The notes under the pieces: model-generated
What the model was told of the DNA's origin: nothing
Seen by the model: only the letters and a program-made list of their open reading frames with translations
Databases searched by the model: none
Source of the DNA: Desulfovibrionaceae bacterium
Lineage (GTDB): Bacteria > Desulfobacterota > Desulfovibrionia > Desulfovibrionales > Desulfovibrionaceae
Assembly: GCA_028689675.1 (NCBI GenBank)
Contig: JAQVCS010000007.1
Coordinates: 89,690-153,689, forward strand
DNA length: 64,000 nucleotides
Direction: 5' to 3'
In this document: positions 1 to 8,867 of the stretch, piece by piece
Position numbering within the stretch: the stretch's first letter is position 1
How the letters are laid out: each line of letters opens with the position of its first letter
Translations under genes and position numbers: made by a program

Positions 1-235
1 CAACGAATTGTCGGATAAATTTATATTCTCTCATTAACAGCAATAAATCCAAGGCTGTCATACCAGTATTTTTATAGAACCAGTTTCGAACTCGTTCTGT
101 TGGAACAACAATATCACTTGCAACTTGTTTAGAAGTAAGCTCTTGCTCACGTATTGCTTGGACGATATTTCCTGTAAGAAGTTTATTTCCCAGATTATTT
201 TTGTGGCAAATTTGCCACATATTACTTCTGGACAT
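1..235 (-). CDS. HTH DNA-binding protein, partial (runs off left edge)
   Basis: Reading the minus strand from an ATG at 235 gives an open frame of 78 codons that leaves the window without a stop. The visible part begins MSRSNMWQICHK and contains a helix-turn-helix-like stretch (TSKQVASDIVVPTERVRNW, about residues 35-53). It is divergent from the serine recombinase gene, with only 67 bp between the two starts, so it may regulate that module. The frame is real-looking but short, and the family cannot be named. A perfect 18-bp palindrome lies inside its first codons. Confidence 0.6.
   Translation of the reverse strand, partial: MSRSNMWQICHKNNLGNKLLTGNIVQAIREQELTSKQVASDIVVPTERVRNWFYKNTGMTALDLLLLMREYKFIRQFV
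202..219. promoter_or_regulatory. Perfect 18-bp palindrome, possible operator
   Basis: TGTGGCAAATTTGCCACA is a perfect dyad lying in codons 6-11 of the divergent HTH gene and about 85 bp before the recombinase start. Its symmetry and place between divergent genes suggest an operator for the HTH protein; this is inference. Confidence 0.35.
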
Positions 236-302
236 GGCTTTCTCCTTAGTTGAAATTATGAGCCTAGGCTATTTTCAGTCTCAGCAAGGAGATACATACC
301 TC

Positions 303-1955
303 ATGCGGCAGCCGGGAATACCATATACAAGAGAAGAAATAAAAAAACTACACTTGAGAAGTGCAATTTACATTCGCATGTCCACAGAGTTGCAGGTGGA
401 ATCCCCAGAAAACCAAGAGCGTGAAATCCGTGCCTATGCGGAGAAATATGGAATAGAGATCGTCAAAATTTACGCCGATCTTGGTGTAAGCGGCATGACA
501 GCAGAAAAACGGGGGCAGTTTCAGACCCTACTTGATGATGTGGACTCTGGTCGCAATAGCTTTAGTATTGTTCTGTACCTAGATGACAGCCGCTGGGGGC
601 GGTTTGTGGATAGCCGAGACGCAGACTATTACCGCATGAGGCTGGAACGCAATGGTGTTATTTGTCAGGCTTGCGATAAACCTCTGACCATGACCACGAC
701 TATTGCCGACCGAATCATGACCATGCTTAGTGATGAGAACGCCAGCGACTATTGCCGCCAACTTTCACAGAAAGTTTTTGTCGGACAAAGAAATCTCATC
801 CTCAAGGGCTACCGCCAAGGTGGCTCCGCAGGCTTTGGGCTTCGTCGTATGCTGTTGACTGAAACAGGTGAACCCAAGCAAGAGCTGTGCATAGGGCAAC
901 GCAAAAGTCTTCAGACAGAGCGGGTTGTATTGGTTCCTGGCCCGCAATTGGAATGCGACAAGGTACTCTGGATGTATGATCAGCTTCTTGTCGGAAAAAA
1001 AGAAAACGAAATTGCTGACATCCTCAATGCCGAGGGCTGGAAAACAGACTTTGGAAGACCTTGGACAAGGGGAACAGTGCGCGAGGTGCTTACCAATGAA
1101 AAATATATTGGCAACAATCTGTTCAACCGATGTTCTGGCAAACTGAAAAGCAAACAACGGAAAAATCCCGAACACGAGTGGGTAAGAAAGGAAAGAGCGT
1201 TCCAGCCTGTGGTGGATGCAGAGCGCTTTTTTGCTGCTCAAAAAATTATCCAAGAGCGACATCGAAAAATATCCAATGAGGAGTTACTTGAACGCCTCTC
1301 GAGCCTTCAGCGTCAAAGCGAACGCCTTTCCGCCATGATTATCGATGAGTCGGAAGATATGCCGCCAAGCAGCCTGTATAGGCATCGCTTTGGTGGTCTG
1401 CTTCGCGCCTACCACCTGATTGGCTACATCTCGGAGCGGGATTACCGCTATGTGGAAATCAACCAACGGCTCCGAGCCATGCACAGTAATATTGTGCTAC
1501 AAACAGTTGCGGATATTGAGAAACTTTGCGGAAGAAAAATCTTTGTTGATCCAGTGACAAATCTGTTGGAGCTGAATTATCACCTGTTCATATCTATTGT
1601 AATTAGTCGGTGCTTTATCACTCCTTCTGGACTCAGGCGATGGAAAATCCGCTTTGACACAGGCCTCCATCCAGACATCACCGTTGCCGTGCGCATGAAT
1701 GCGGCAAACGACACTATTCATGATTATTACATTCTTCCTGCTCTGGAGTTCGGACAGGCCGATCTGAAATTGCAGGATGAAAACACAGACCTTCTGGACA
1801 GCTTCCGCGCAGACAGCTTGGAATATCTTCTGGGCATGAGCGTCAACATCGGCCTCGACAAGGCGGTATACTATGACAAGCTGCGAAATTACTCTTGTAC
1901 CAGTGGAAGAAGTTTACATCCTGAACCCACGGGTGCGCAACCAAGTAATTGCTGA
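303..1955 (+). CDS. Large serine recombinase (resolvase/invertase N-domain)
   Basis: 550-residue site-specific recombinase of the large serine type. The N-terminal resolvase domain carries the motif YIRMST with the probable nucleophile Ser27, followed by a recombinase domain (about residues 160-300; KENEIADILNAEGW, then the FGRPWTRGTVREVLTNEKYIG region) and a helical C-terminal part. I place the start at 303 because AAGGAG lies at 286-291; a longer frame from 201 crosses the divergent HTH gene and lacks a ribosome site. The 3' end overlaps the ParB-like gene by 83 bp, which implies co-expression. Members of this family cut and join DNA at two att-like sites; the sites used here are not identified. 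Codon use is more AT-rich than in the housekeeping genes downstream. Confidence 0.9.
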   Translation: MRQPGIPYTREEIKKLHLRSAIYIRMSTELQVESPENQEREIRAYAEKYGIEIVKIYADLGVSGMTAEKRGQFQTLLDDVDSGRNSFSIVLYLDDSRWGRFVDSRDADYYRMRLERNGVICQACDKPLTMTTTIADRIMTMLSDENASDYCRQLSQKVFVGQRNLILKGYRQGGSAGFGLRRMLLTETGEPKQELCIGQRKSLQTERVVLVPGPQLECDKVLWMYDQLLVGKKENEIADILNAEGWKTDFGRPWTRGTVREVLTNEKYIGNNLFNRCSGKLKSKQRKNPEHEWVRKERAFQPVVDAERFFAAQKIIQERHRKISNEELLERLSSLQRQSERLSAMIIDESEDMPPSSLYRHRFGGLLRAYHLIGYISERDYRYVEINQRLRAMHSNIVLQTVADIEKLCGRKIFVDPVTNLLELNYHLFISIVISRCFITPSGLRRWKIRFDTGLHPDITVAVRMNAANDTIHDYYILPALEFGQADLKLQDENTDLLDSFRADSLEYLLGMSVNIGLDKAVYYDKLRNYSCTSGRSLHPEPTGAQPSNC

Positions 1956-2745
1956 AGAAATCTGGCGCAATATTCGCAATGTTGGTCTGAAGCGGCCAAT
2001 TACCGTTACCCTGAGCACCGACCCGAAAACAGGAAAGAAGTACGATCTTGTTTGTGGTCAAGGTCGCTTGGAAGCCTTTATGGATGCTGGTGAAACAGAA
2101 ATTCCCGCTATCATCATCGATACTGACAAGGAACACGCCCATATTATGAGCTTGGTTGAAAATATTGCCCGCCGCAATAATAACCCCATGGAACTGCTGC
2201 ACGGCATACGGCATCTGAAAACCCAAGGCTATGGCGACTCGGAAATAGCGGAAAAAACAGGATTGGGTCGTGACTGGATTCGTGGAATCATCAAGCTTCT
2301 AAATAAAGGGGAAGAACGACTGGTCAGCGCGGTAGAAAAAGGCCGTATCCCTTTATATATTGCGCTAAAAATTGCAACAGAAGACGAGGCGGCCATACAG
2401 GTTGCCTTGACAGAAGCTTATGAATCAGGCCAGCTCGTTGGGGGCAGGCTCATCTCCGTGCAGAAGCTGCTTGATCGACGTAATCACTTAGGCAAAAAAT
2501 TGTCCACGACGTTAAAACCAAGAAAAGCTCCTTCGGTTGGCGAATTAAACGCCTTGTATGCCACCGACATAAAGAGAAAAAAACGCCTTATGGCCAAGGC
2601 TGAACGGCTCAGACAGATTCTTACATACACTTCCGCCGCCCTGAACAAGCTATTGCGTGATGAACATTTTACAAACCAACTCAAGGCGGAAGGGATGAAT
2701 GACCTCCCACAGCAACTGGCGGATATGCTGCGGGAGGTGCGCTAA
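1873..2745 (+). CDS. ParB-like nuclease/CTPase-domain protein
   Basis: 290 residues. The N-terminal ParB/sulfiredoxin fold shows the nucleotide-binding signatures CGQGRLEAF (about residues 61-69) and ENIARR (about 96-101) with NPME following, as in ParB. A helix-turn-helix follows (SEIAEKTGLGRDWIRG) and then a basic helical tail. It starts inside the recombinase gene and ends one base before the next start, so the three genes form a tight operon. ParB proteins bind parS sites and load as CTP-dependent clamps, but no ParA partner is present here, so the role is more likely tied to the recombinase than to segregation; that is inference. Confidence 0.85.
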   Translation: MTSCEITLVPVEEVYILNPRVRNQVIAEEIWRNIRNVGLKRPITVTLSTDPKTGKKYDLVCGQGRLEAFMDAGETEIPAIIIDTDKEHAHIMSLVENIARRNNNPMELLHGIRHLKTQGYGDSEIAEKTGLGRDWIRGIIKLLNKGEERLVSAVEKGRIPLYIALKIATEDEAAIQVALTEAYESGQLVGGRLISVQKLLDRRNHLGKKLSTTLKPRKAPSVGELNALYATDIKRKKRLMAKAERLRQILTYTSAALNKLLRDEHFTNQLKAEGMNDLPQQLADMLREVR

Positions 2746-2746
2746 C

Positions 2747-3640
2747 ATGGGGATAGGTATTAAACAAGGGTTTGAAAAAAGATTGGTAGAACTCGCCATT
2801 ACTGACTTGCGGCTCACAAAAAGCTTGAATGTCAACGTCAAACAAGGAAGAAAATATTCGCAAATTATTTCATCGCTTCGCGAGGTGGGGCTAATTGAAC
2901 CCCCAGTGGTGGCTCTTTGTAACAACAAAAAAGAATATCTCCTTCTCGATGGACATCTCAGAATTATGGCGCTTAAAGAACTGGGCGAAAGGCGGGTGAA
3001 CTGCCTGGTGTCTGTAGACGATGAAGGCTATACCTACAACAAATTCATCAACCGACTTTCCGCTGTTCAGGAACATAAAATGATCGTTAAAGCCCTTAAA
3101 GCCGGCGTATCTGAAACCAAGCTCGCCGCCGCCCTGAATCTTGATATAAAGTCACTCCGCAGCAAAAAAAGCATGTTGTGCGGGGTATGCGAAGAAGCAG
3201 TTAACTTGCTAAAAGACAAGATCATGTCGGAATCGGTTTTCCGAGTTCTTAAAAAAATGAAGCCCTTACGGCAAATTAGTGCGGCTCGAAGTATGAATGC
3301 TCAAAACCGCTATAGTTATAAATATGCACAAAATCTGCTTGTGGCCACCCCAGCAGAACAGCTACTTGATGCCACAAAAAGCAAAAGAATGTCACAGGCC
3401 GAACTGGCTAAACATATTCGACTGGAAGAAGAAAATTTGTCTCTAACCGAAGATATCTGCTCCCTGCATAACTCTTATGGAGTGGATATGCTGCACCTTA
3501 GCTCCCTTCAGTCATACCTGAAAAAAATGATGAGTAACGAGAAGGTGGCAGGCTACCTTTCACGGCACCATCCAGAAATTCATGAAAAATTTCTTGAAAT
3601 TATCGGAATAGACTTTTTAAAAATGAGCAACATCAGCTAA
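2747..3640 (+). CDS. RepB C-terminal domain / ParB-like protein
   Basis: 297 residues, second ParB-type protein of the module. The start at 2747 is chosen because GGAGG lies 11-15 bp upstream and the ATG sits one base after the previous stop. The N-terminal part has LLLDGHLRIMALKELGE, matching the GxxR box of ParB, but the ENxxR box is replaced by NRLSAVQEHKMI, which is characteristic of proteins annotated as plasmid-partition RepB C-terminal-domain family. The centre carries LKKMKPLRQISAA. Recombinase, ParB and RepB-C genes recur together in many bacteria as far as I recall; a mechanism has not been assigned to my knowledge. Confidence 0.8.
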   Translation: MGIGIKQGFEKRLVELAITDLRLTKSLNVNVKQGRKYSQIISSLREVGLIEPPVVALCNNKKEYLLLDGHLRIMALKELGERRVNCLVSVDDEGYTYNKFINRLSAVQEHKMIVKALKAGVSETKLAAALNLDIKSLRSKKSMLCGVCEEAVNLLKDKIMSESVFRVLKKMKPLRQISAARSMNAQNRYSYKYAQNLLVATPAEQLLDATKSKRMSQAELAKHIRLEEENLSLTEDICSLHNSYGVDMLHLSSLQSYLKKMMSNEKVAGYLSRHHPEIHEKFLEIIGIDFLKMSNIS

Positions 3641-3706
3641 CAGGATTTAGTGAATTGTGTGATTCATAGACATCGTTTCGGCATATACCAGCGCAAATAA
3701 ACTACA

Positions 3707-3768
3707 CTTATGCTTTCGTGGCAGGTGTCTGCACCCACTCTTGCCAGAATAATTTCAAAACAAAATTG
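3707..3768 (-). repeat. Dispersed intergenic repeat family 2, copy A
   Basis: Read on the minus strand, the core (3741-3768) matches cores at 43546-43573 and 45313-45340: CAA, TTGTTTTGAAATT, then CTCTGGCAA or a close variant. In all three copies GCCAC follows exactly 18 bp after the CTGGCAA, then GCATA. It lies 67 bp downstream of the RepB-like gene. Confidence 0.6.
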
Positions 3769-3934
3769 TCCTAAATCAGCAGACCCCAAGCAACATTCGC
3801 GGCAGTAGCCTGCATGCGCTCCTCGCGGCGCTTGCTTCAACAGCGGCTGTGCCCACTTTCAATGCCAATAATTGTACATATATTCAGCAAGTAGTGTAAA
3901 TACGCTCAAATCATATCTACTCCTCTCTATATTC

Positions 3935-4609
3935 TTATTGTTCTTCTGTGGTAAAAGTGTACAGTGTCGCAAGAAATTGTATGCGATTTTCAAGTAATAT
4001 ATTATCACATTGTATGCTTACCAAGGCAGCTACAGTGCCACTACTTTTGTCATAGATCAGTTTATTTATGTCATTTCGCTGTGCAAGCCATGTGCGCTGT
4101 GCTTGGCGCAATGTTTTTTCAAGGGGTGTACCCTTAGTGCTTGCCATAATTTCTTTATAGGCTCTGTTCAGTACGGTATCAAGATTCTTATTATATTCTG
4201 ACAATGCTGTTGCCATACTTGCAGTGCTTTCTGCTGTTTCTAATTGCTTATTAAGCTGTGCCTCATAGTATTTTACCTGCATTGCTACAGGCAAGGGGCT
4301 TTTTTCCATTGTAGAGGATGAAGAAAAATCCCCTGCAATGGAAAGTATTTTTTCACCATTGACTTGTGCTTGAAACACTGCGCTCTTTACAAATTTATCT
4401 TTATTTTGCAGAAAAAAGCCATGGGCTGGCGTTGCTTCATAAATAATATATTCATGGCATTCTGCGCTTTCAGGCACACAGGCATAGAGGTGCACATCAT
4501 CATTGGCAATGAAATACTCTTGCAATGCCAATCCTACTTGTTCACTCTTGGCAAAAACTGGTGACACACTCATAAGCAAAACTAAGAGTAAGAGGAGATG
4601 CTTCATCAT
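3935..4609 (-). CDS. Secreted LprI/DUF1311-like protein
   Basis: 224 residues with a clear Sec signal peptide (MMKHLLLLLVLLMSVSPVFA, cleavage after residue 20). The C-terminal half has the pattern of DUF1311/LprI domains: alternating helices with YNKNLDTVLNRAYKEI, LRQAQRTWLAQRN and a late ENRIQFLATLY. One cysteine pair in the N-terminal part (CVPESAEC) and a further Cys in the C-terminal domain are visible. LprI-type proteins have been described as lysozyme inhibitors, but most DUF1311 proteins have no known job. AAGGAA stands 9-10 bp before the first ATG. It follows selD on the same strand, 107 bp downstream. Confidence 0.7.
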   Translation of the reverse strand: MMKHLLLLLVLLMSVSPVFAKSEQVGLALQEYFIANDDVHLYACVPESAECHEYIIYEATPAHGFFLQNKDKFVKSAVFQAQVNGEKILSIAGDFSSSSTMEKSPLPVAMQVKYYEAQLNKQLETAESTASMATALSEYNKNLDTVLNRAYKEIMASTKGTPLEKTLRQAQRTWLAQRNDINKLIYDKSSGTVAALVSIQCDNILLENRIQFLATLYTFTTEEQ

Positions 4610-4716
4610 TTCTTTGATTCCTTGTTGTGTTTTCTCTCTCCAAGCCTGAGCATAGTCTGCTTGAAGGGAGGGCTACCGAGGGCATTTCGTAACACTTCTG
4701 CTTTTTCTTTGCCTGC

Positions 4717-5772
4717 TCACACTAAATGCAATGCTTTGCCATCGGCACGAGGGGGCAGCACTTCCCCAATGACAGCAGCGCAGTCACCACTGGCGGCAAG
4801 CATTTCGCGGGCTTGGTCAAGCTTGCGTGCTGGCACGGCCAGCACAAGGCCGCCCGAAGTTTGTACATCAAAAACAAGGCTTTCCATCTCTGGGCTCACA
4901 GTGCTTGCAACCGAGCATGAAGAAGCCCAGTGCTGGCGGTTGCTGTGGCTGCTGGCTGGGATAAGCCCATTGCGAGCATAGGGCAGTGCCGCGTCAAACA
5001 GCGGCAGGCTGGCGCTCTCAATACGCACGCATTTGTGCGAAGCCAAAGCCATTTCCAGCAAATGCCCACCCAGCCCAAAACCAGTAATATCCGTAGCCGC
5101 GCGCAAGCCAAGGGCGCGGATGACCGCTGCCCCGCCAGCACTCAGCCTGCCGCACCAATGGCACAGCGCAGCTTCGCTTTGCTGCCAATCATCCCAACGT
5201 GCCTTTATGCCAGTGGAAAGAATGCCGCTGCCCAAGGGTTTGGTGAGCACAAGCACATCGCCCTCACGCAGGCCATCGTTGGTGGCTATGCACTGCGGGT
5301 CTATAAGGCCGCTCACGGCAAGACCATATTTAATGTCCCTGTCATCCACCGTGTGCCCGCCCACCAGCACCGCGCCAGCTTGGCTAAGGGTATCAAGCCC
5401 ACCACGCAAAATAGCTTGCAGCGTATCGGCCTGCTCTTCCACAAGACAGGCAGGAAAACAGGCAATATTCATGGCGCACCACGGCGTGCCCCCCACAGCG
5501 TAGACGTCTGAAAGGGCATTGGCCGCAGCAATGCGCCCAAATTCATAGGCATCATCCACAAGGGGCGCAAGAATATCCACTGTCTGCACAAGAGCCTTGC
5601 CATCGGGCATGGTTACCACGCAGGCATCTTCATTACGGGCGCGCCCTGCCAGCACACGGCTTTCAAGGGCAGCGGGGGCAGGCTTCAGCCCCGAAAGTAT
5701 TTTCTCCAGACCCGCTGGAGGCACTTTCGCCGCTCAGCCTGGGGCTTTGGCCAAAGAAAGCAAGGGTATCAT
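4717..5772 (-). CDS. selD: Selenide, water dikinase SelD, a selenoprotein with in-frame UGA
   Basis: SelD makes selenophosphate from selenide and ATP for selenocysteine and selenouridine synthesis. A plain ORF search would begin at the GTG at 5724, but the frame continues upstream through TGA at 5734-5736 to ATG 5770-5772, preceded by AAAGGAG. The upstream residues, AKAPG-Sec-AAKVPPAGLEKIL, align with the AGCGCKISPKVLETIL active site of E. coli SelD: the UGA falls on the catalytic Cys17 and Lys16 on the catalytic Lys20. A bacterial SECIS hairpin lies just downstream of the UGA. The rest is canonical: GRIAAANALSDVYAVGG, GGHTVDD, TDITGFGLGGHL, DVQTSGGL. 351 residues with Sec13. Selenoprotein SelD variants are known in several bacteria. 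Confidence 0.93.
5692..5729 (-). promoter_or_regulatory. SECIS element of selD
   Basis: Starting four bases after the UGA, the minus strand reads outer stem CGAAAGT, bulge GC, inner stem CTCCAG, loop CGGGT, CTGGAG, bulge AAAAT, ACTTTCG. Both stems are perfectly paired and the apical loop holds GGGT, as expected for a SelB-binding bacterial SECIS about 19 nt after the UGA. Confidence 0.85.
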
Positions 5773-6046
5773 GCTGGTCTCCTTTATTGCTACATAAACA
5801 CGCCATGCCACAGCGTGCGGCATAGCTACTCAAGTATAGGCAAGGGTACAGGGCGAAGCAAGTAGGAAAAAAGCAAGAAATATTGTTCTGGTGCGGCATC
5901 AGAAACATTTAGACGGCAATAAGCGGCTTGGCATAGTTACGCAGTTGCTCTTTTGCCTGTTTTGCGGCACTCTTGCACAAGGATATACGCAAAGATGTTC
6001 AAAGCCGCCTGTTGCGTGCAAAACCGTAACCATAGGGATGTATTGA

Positions 6047-7216
6047 ATGAATTTTTCTCACCATATTCCCACTCGTATTGTTTTTGGGTCAGGCTCGTTG
6101 CAGTCATTGCACAAACAAAAACTGCCCGGCAACAATGCGCTGATTGTCATTTCAGCAGGCAAGTCAACAAGGGTGCATGGCTCACTTGACAGCCTGCTGG
6201 CAGAACTGAACAAAGCACATATACGCTTTGTACTTTTTGATAAAATTTTATCGAACCCTATTAAACAGCATGTTATGGAAGGGGCAGAGCTGGCGCGTAT
6301 TTCTGGCTGTGACTTTGTCATTGGGCTGGGGGGCGGTAGCAGCATAGACAGCGCCAAAGCCATAGCCATTATGGCTACCAATGGCGGCGACTATTGGGAT
6401 TATATAGGCAGCGGCACTGGCAAGCGCATTTTGCTGGGGGCAAAGCCCCTACCCATTGTGGCCATTCCCACCACGGCAGGCACAGGCACCGAAGTTGACC
6501 CATGGACGGTGATAACCAATGAAGAAAGCATAGAAAAAATAGGCTTTGGCACAGCAGATACCTTTCCCGCCCTTGCCCTTGTTGACCCAGAGCTCATGCT
6601 GACCGTGCCGCCCCTGTTCACGGCCTATCAAGGCTTTGACGCCCTCTTTCACAGCGTGGAGGGCTATTTGTGCCGTCAGGCCACGCCGCTGAGCGATGTG
6701 TATGCCTTGCAATCCATTGAACTCGTGGCACAGCATTTGCCCACGGCCGTGCACGAGGGGCAAAACCTTGCCGCGCGTGAAGGCATGGCACTGGCCAGCA
6801 CTCTTGCTGGCATGGTAGAGGCAACATCGCGCTGCATTTCAGAACATTCGCTGGAACATGCCCTTTCAGCCTTTTTCCCCTCTTTACCGCACGGGGCAGG
6901 GCTTATTATGATAAGCAAGGCATATTACACGCATTTCGCAAAATATGCTGTATGTGCCGAGCGCATGGTGCGCATGGCGCATGCTCTGGGCTGCCCACAG
7001 GCAAGCACTGCTCTTGATTTTGTCACTGCTCTTGAAAACTTGCAGCAGGCCTGCGGTGTGGGCACGCTCTGCATGTCTGACTATGGCATAAAAAAAGAAG
7101 ATGCCCGCCTGTATGCACAAAATGCCCGCAGCGCTATGGGGCATTTATTTGAAGGCGACCCCGTGGCGCTGAGCGAAAATGATTGTGTTGCCCTGTATGA
7201 AGCGGCATATCGCTAG
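6047..7216 (+). CDS. Iron-containing (type III) alcohol dehydrogenase
   Basis: 389 residues, the usual length for Fe-ADH. The N-terminal NAD-binding half shows GGGSSIDSAKAIA and TTAGTGTEVDPWTVI; the C-terminal helical half has the metal ligands in the pattern ALVDPEL, DALFHSVEGYL and HALSAFFPSLPHGAG. It interconverts alcohols and aldehydes or ketones with NAD(P)H, using a bound divalent metal. AGGG sits about 7 bp before the ATG. It stands alone between selD (divergent) and ruvC (convergent). The exact substrate cannot be read; short-chain alcohols such as ethanol are typical of Desulfovibrio enzymes of this family. Confidence 0.9.
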   Translation: MNFSHHIPTRIVFGSGSLQSLHKQKLPGNNALIVISAGKSTRVHGSLDSLLAELNKAHIRFVLFDKILSNPIKQHVMEGAELARISGCDFVIGLGGGSSIDSAKAIAIMATNGGDYWDYIGSGTGKRILLGAKPLPIVAIPTTAGTGTEVDPWTVITNEESIEKIGFGTADTFPALALVDPELMLTVPPLFTAYQGFDALFHSVEGYLCRQATPLSDVYALQSIELVAQHLPTAVHEGQNLAAREGMALASTLAGMVEATSRCISEHSLEHALSAFFPSLPHGAGLIMISKAYYTHFAKYAVCAERMVRMAHALGCPQASTALDFVTALENLQQACGVGTLCMSDYGIKKEDARLYAQNARSAMGHLFEGDPVALSENDCVALYEAAYR

Positions 7217-7420
7217 GGAGTATTAACACTGCGTTCTTTTGCCCGCTGGCGGCGCTAGATTGCAGCTTTTATTGGGGTAAGTTCTATAGAGTGCACTGCC
7301 GGCATACGAGCCCCCTCTTCCTTGCCAGCAAACAACATTCTGGAGCGTTAGCACGCCCTAGTATGCTGTTTGCGCTTTTGTGCAGGCAAAGCATACAGCC
7401 AGCTTTGTGCCTATACCTGT

Positions 7421-7458
7421 ACCCTTGCCCTGAACTTGAAAGTGCTCAGGGCAAGGGT
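7421..7458. terminator. Hairpin between convergent ADH and ruvC genes
   Basis: Perfect 13-bp stem (ACCCTTGCCCTGA / TCAGGGCAAGGGT) with a 12-base loop. No strong T-run follows on either strand, so it may be an imperfect bidirectional terminator. Confidence 0.45.
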
Positions 7459-7492
7459 GCAGGCCTTGTCGGTGCGGTTTTCGCCCATGCGC

Positions 7493-8005
7493 TTACTTTT
7501 GTTTGCCCCATTGGGCATAACGGCGCAGGGTCAAGTGGCATAGCGCTATGGCAAGGGCATCGCTGGTATCCAGCGCCCATTGCGGATTTTTTACTTGTAA
7601 GAGCCGTGCTACCATGTAGCGCACCTGTTCTTTTTCTGCGCGCCCTGTACCCACAATAGTTTTTTTTACCAGAGTGGGTTCATAATCGCTGATGCTTATA
7701 CCCTGTGCAGCGCAGGCCGCCACAGCCACCCCGCGCGCCTGCCCCAGCTTGAGCGCTGTGGCGGCATTGTGCGCGGTAAAAACCTGCTCTACGGCGGCCT
7801 CTTGCGGGTTCAGGCGGGCAAGCACCGTGCTCAGTTCACGGTAAATGCAGGCCAGCCTTTCGGAAAAAACCGCCCCGCCCGCAGAGCCTGTGCGAATGAC
7901 ACCACATTCCACTAAAGAAAGCACGCCCGAAACTTCTTGCACCACGCCCCAGCCCGTATTTTGTGAACCAGGGTCTATACCAATAACTGTAATTGCTGCT
8001 GCCAT
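7493..8005 (-). CDS. ruvC: Holliday junction resolvase RuvC
   Basis: 170 residues, normal RuvC length. It cuts four-way DNA junctions with RuvAB. The four acidic active-site positions are visible: Asp11 in IGIDPGSQNTGWG, Glu73 in AAVEQVF, and Asp146 and Asp149 in LDTSDALAIALCH. It is downstream of yebC and rlmE on the same strand; a strong hairpin at 8023-8057 separates it from yebC, so only partial read-through or a private promoter is likely. ruvA and ruvB are not in the window. Confidence 0.95.
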   Translation of the reverse strand: MAAAITVIGIDPGSQNTGWGVVQEVSGVLSLVECGVIRTGSAGGAVFSERLACIYRELSTVLARLNPQEAAVEQVFTAHNAATALKLGQARGVAVAACAAQGISISDYEPTLVKKTIVGTGRAEKEQVRYMVARLLQVKNPQWALDTSDALAIALCHLTLRRYAQWGKQK

Positions 8006-8022
8006 AGCCTGCCTTTACGCAA

Positions 8023-8057
8023 AACAGGCCAGAAAAGAAGCACTTTTCTGGCCTGTT
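8023..8057 (-). terminator. Terminator/attenuator between yebC and ruvC
   Basis: 15-bp perfect stem AACAGGCCAGAAAAG / CTTTTCTGGCCTGTT with a 5-base loop, followed on the minus strand by TTTGCG. Confidence 0.65.
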
Positions 8058-8109
8058 GCTCTTATTTACGCTCTGCACAGCCATAGAACAATGCTGTGCA
8101 CAAAGGCTG

Positions 8110-8847
8110 TTAGCCTTCCATTAATTCATCGGGGAAGTCAATATTGACATACACATTTTGCACGTCATCATTGTCATCCAGCGCGTCCATAAAGCGCAGC
8201 ACCTTGGCGGCGGTTTCGGCATCCACTTCCATCATGGTTTGCGGCACCATGTTCAGCTCTGCCGATTCCATAGGTATGCCTGCTGTTTCCAGCGCATCAC
8301 GCACCAAAGCAAAATCGGCCATGGCGGTTTGCACAGTCCAGCTGTCGCCATCGTCAATCACGTCTTCCGCGCCTGCTTCCAGCGCAATTTCCATAAGCTG
8401 GTCTTCGCTCACCTTGGCATGGTCAAGGCAAATAACGCCCTTGCGGTCAAACATCCATGCCACGCTGCCGCTTTCACCCATATTGCCGCCATGCTTAGAA
8501 AAGAGGTGGCGCACGTCGGCAACGGTGCGGTTTTTATTGTCGGTGGCAGCTTCCACCATAACGGCAACGCCGCCAGAGGCATAGCCTTCATAAAAAATTT
8601 CAAAGAAATCGCCGCCGGCATCTTCGCCCGTGCCTTTGCGTATGGCCGCTTCAATTCTGTCTTTGGGCAGGTTTACAGCCTTGGCTGCCGCAATGGCAGA
8701 GCGCAGACGAGCATTGCCCGAAGGGTCACCGCCACCCTTGGCAGCAAGGATAATTTCCTTGGCAGCCTTGGTGAAAACCTTGCCGCGTTTTTCGTCCTGA
8801 CGACCCTTACGATGCTGAATATTGGCCCATTTGCTATGCCCAGACAT
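8110..8847 (-). CDS. yebC: YebC/PmpR (TACO1) family protein
   Basis: 245 residues, the family length, beginning [18 protein letters not shown], which is the near-invariant YebC N-terminus. Further family marks are [21 protein letters not shown], the [22 protein letters not shown] region and [12 protein letters not shown] at the C-terminus. Members act as transcriptional regulators or as translation factors that help ribosomes past proline-rich stretches; the two views are not settled for this branch. GGAGG is 8 bp before the ATG. The gene lies 20 bp downstream of rlmE. Confidence 0.93.
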   Translation of the reverse strand: MSGHSKWANIQHRKGRQDEKRGKVFTKAAKEIILAAKGGGDPSGNARLRSAIAAAKAVNLPKDRIEAAIRKGTGEDAGGDFFEIFYEGYASGGVAVMVEAATDNKNRTVADVRHLFSKHGGNMGESGSVAWMFDRKGVICLDHAKVSEDQLMEIALEAGAEDVIDDGDSWTVQTAMADFALVRDALETAGIPMESAELNMVPQTMMEVDAETAAKVLRFMDALDDNDDVQNVYVNIDFPDELMEG

Positions 8848-8867
8848 AAATCCTCCAAAAAAATTTA

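Noticed and set aside
201..302. 34-codon N-terminal extension of the serine recombinase
   Set aside because: It lacks a ribosome site, overlaps the divergent HTH gene, and precedes the AAGGAG/ATG pair that fits the family N-terminus.
7291..7659. Plus-strand frame overlapping ruvC
   Set aside because: No ribosome site, contains the intergenic hairpin, shadow of ruvC in its second half.
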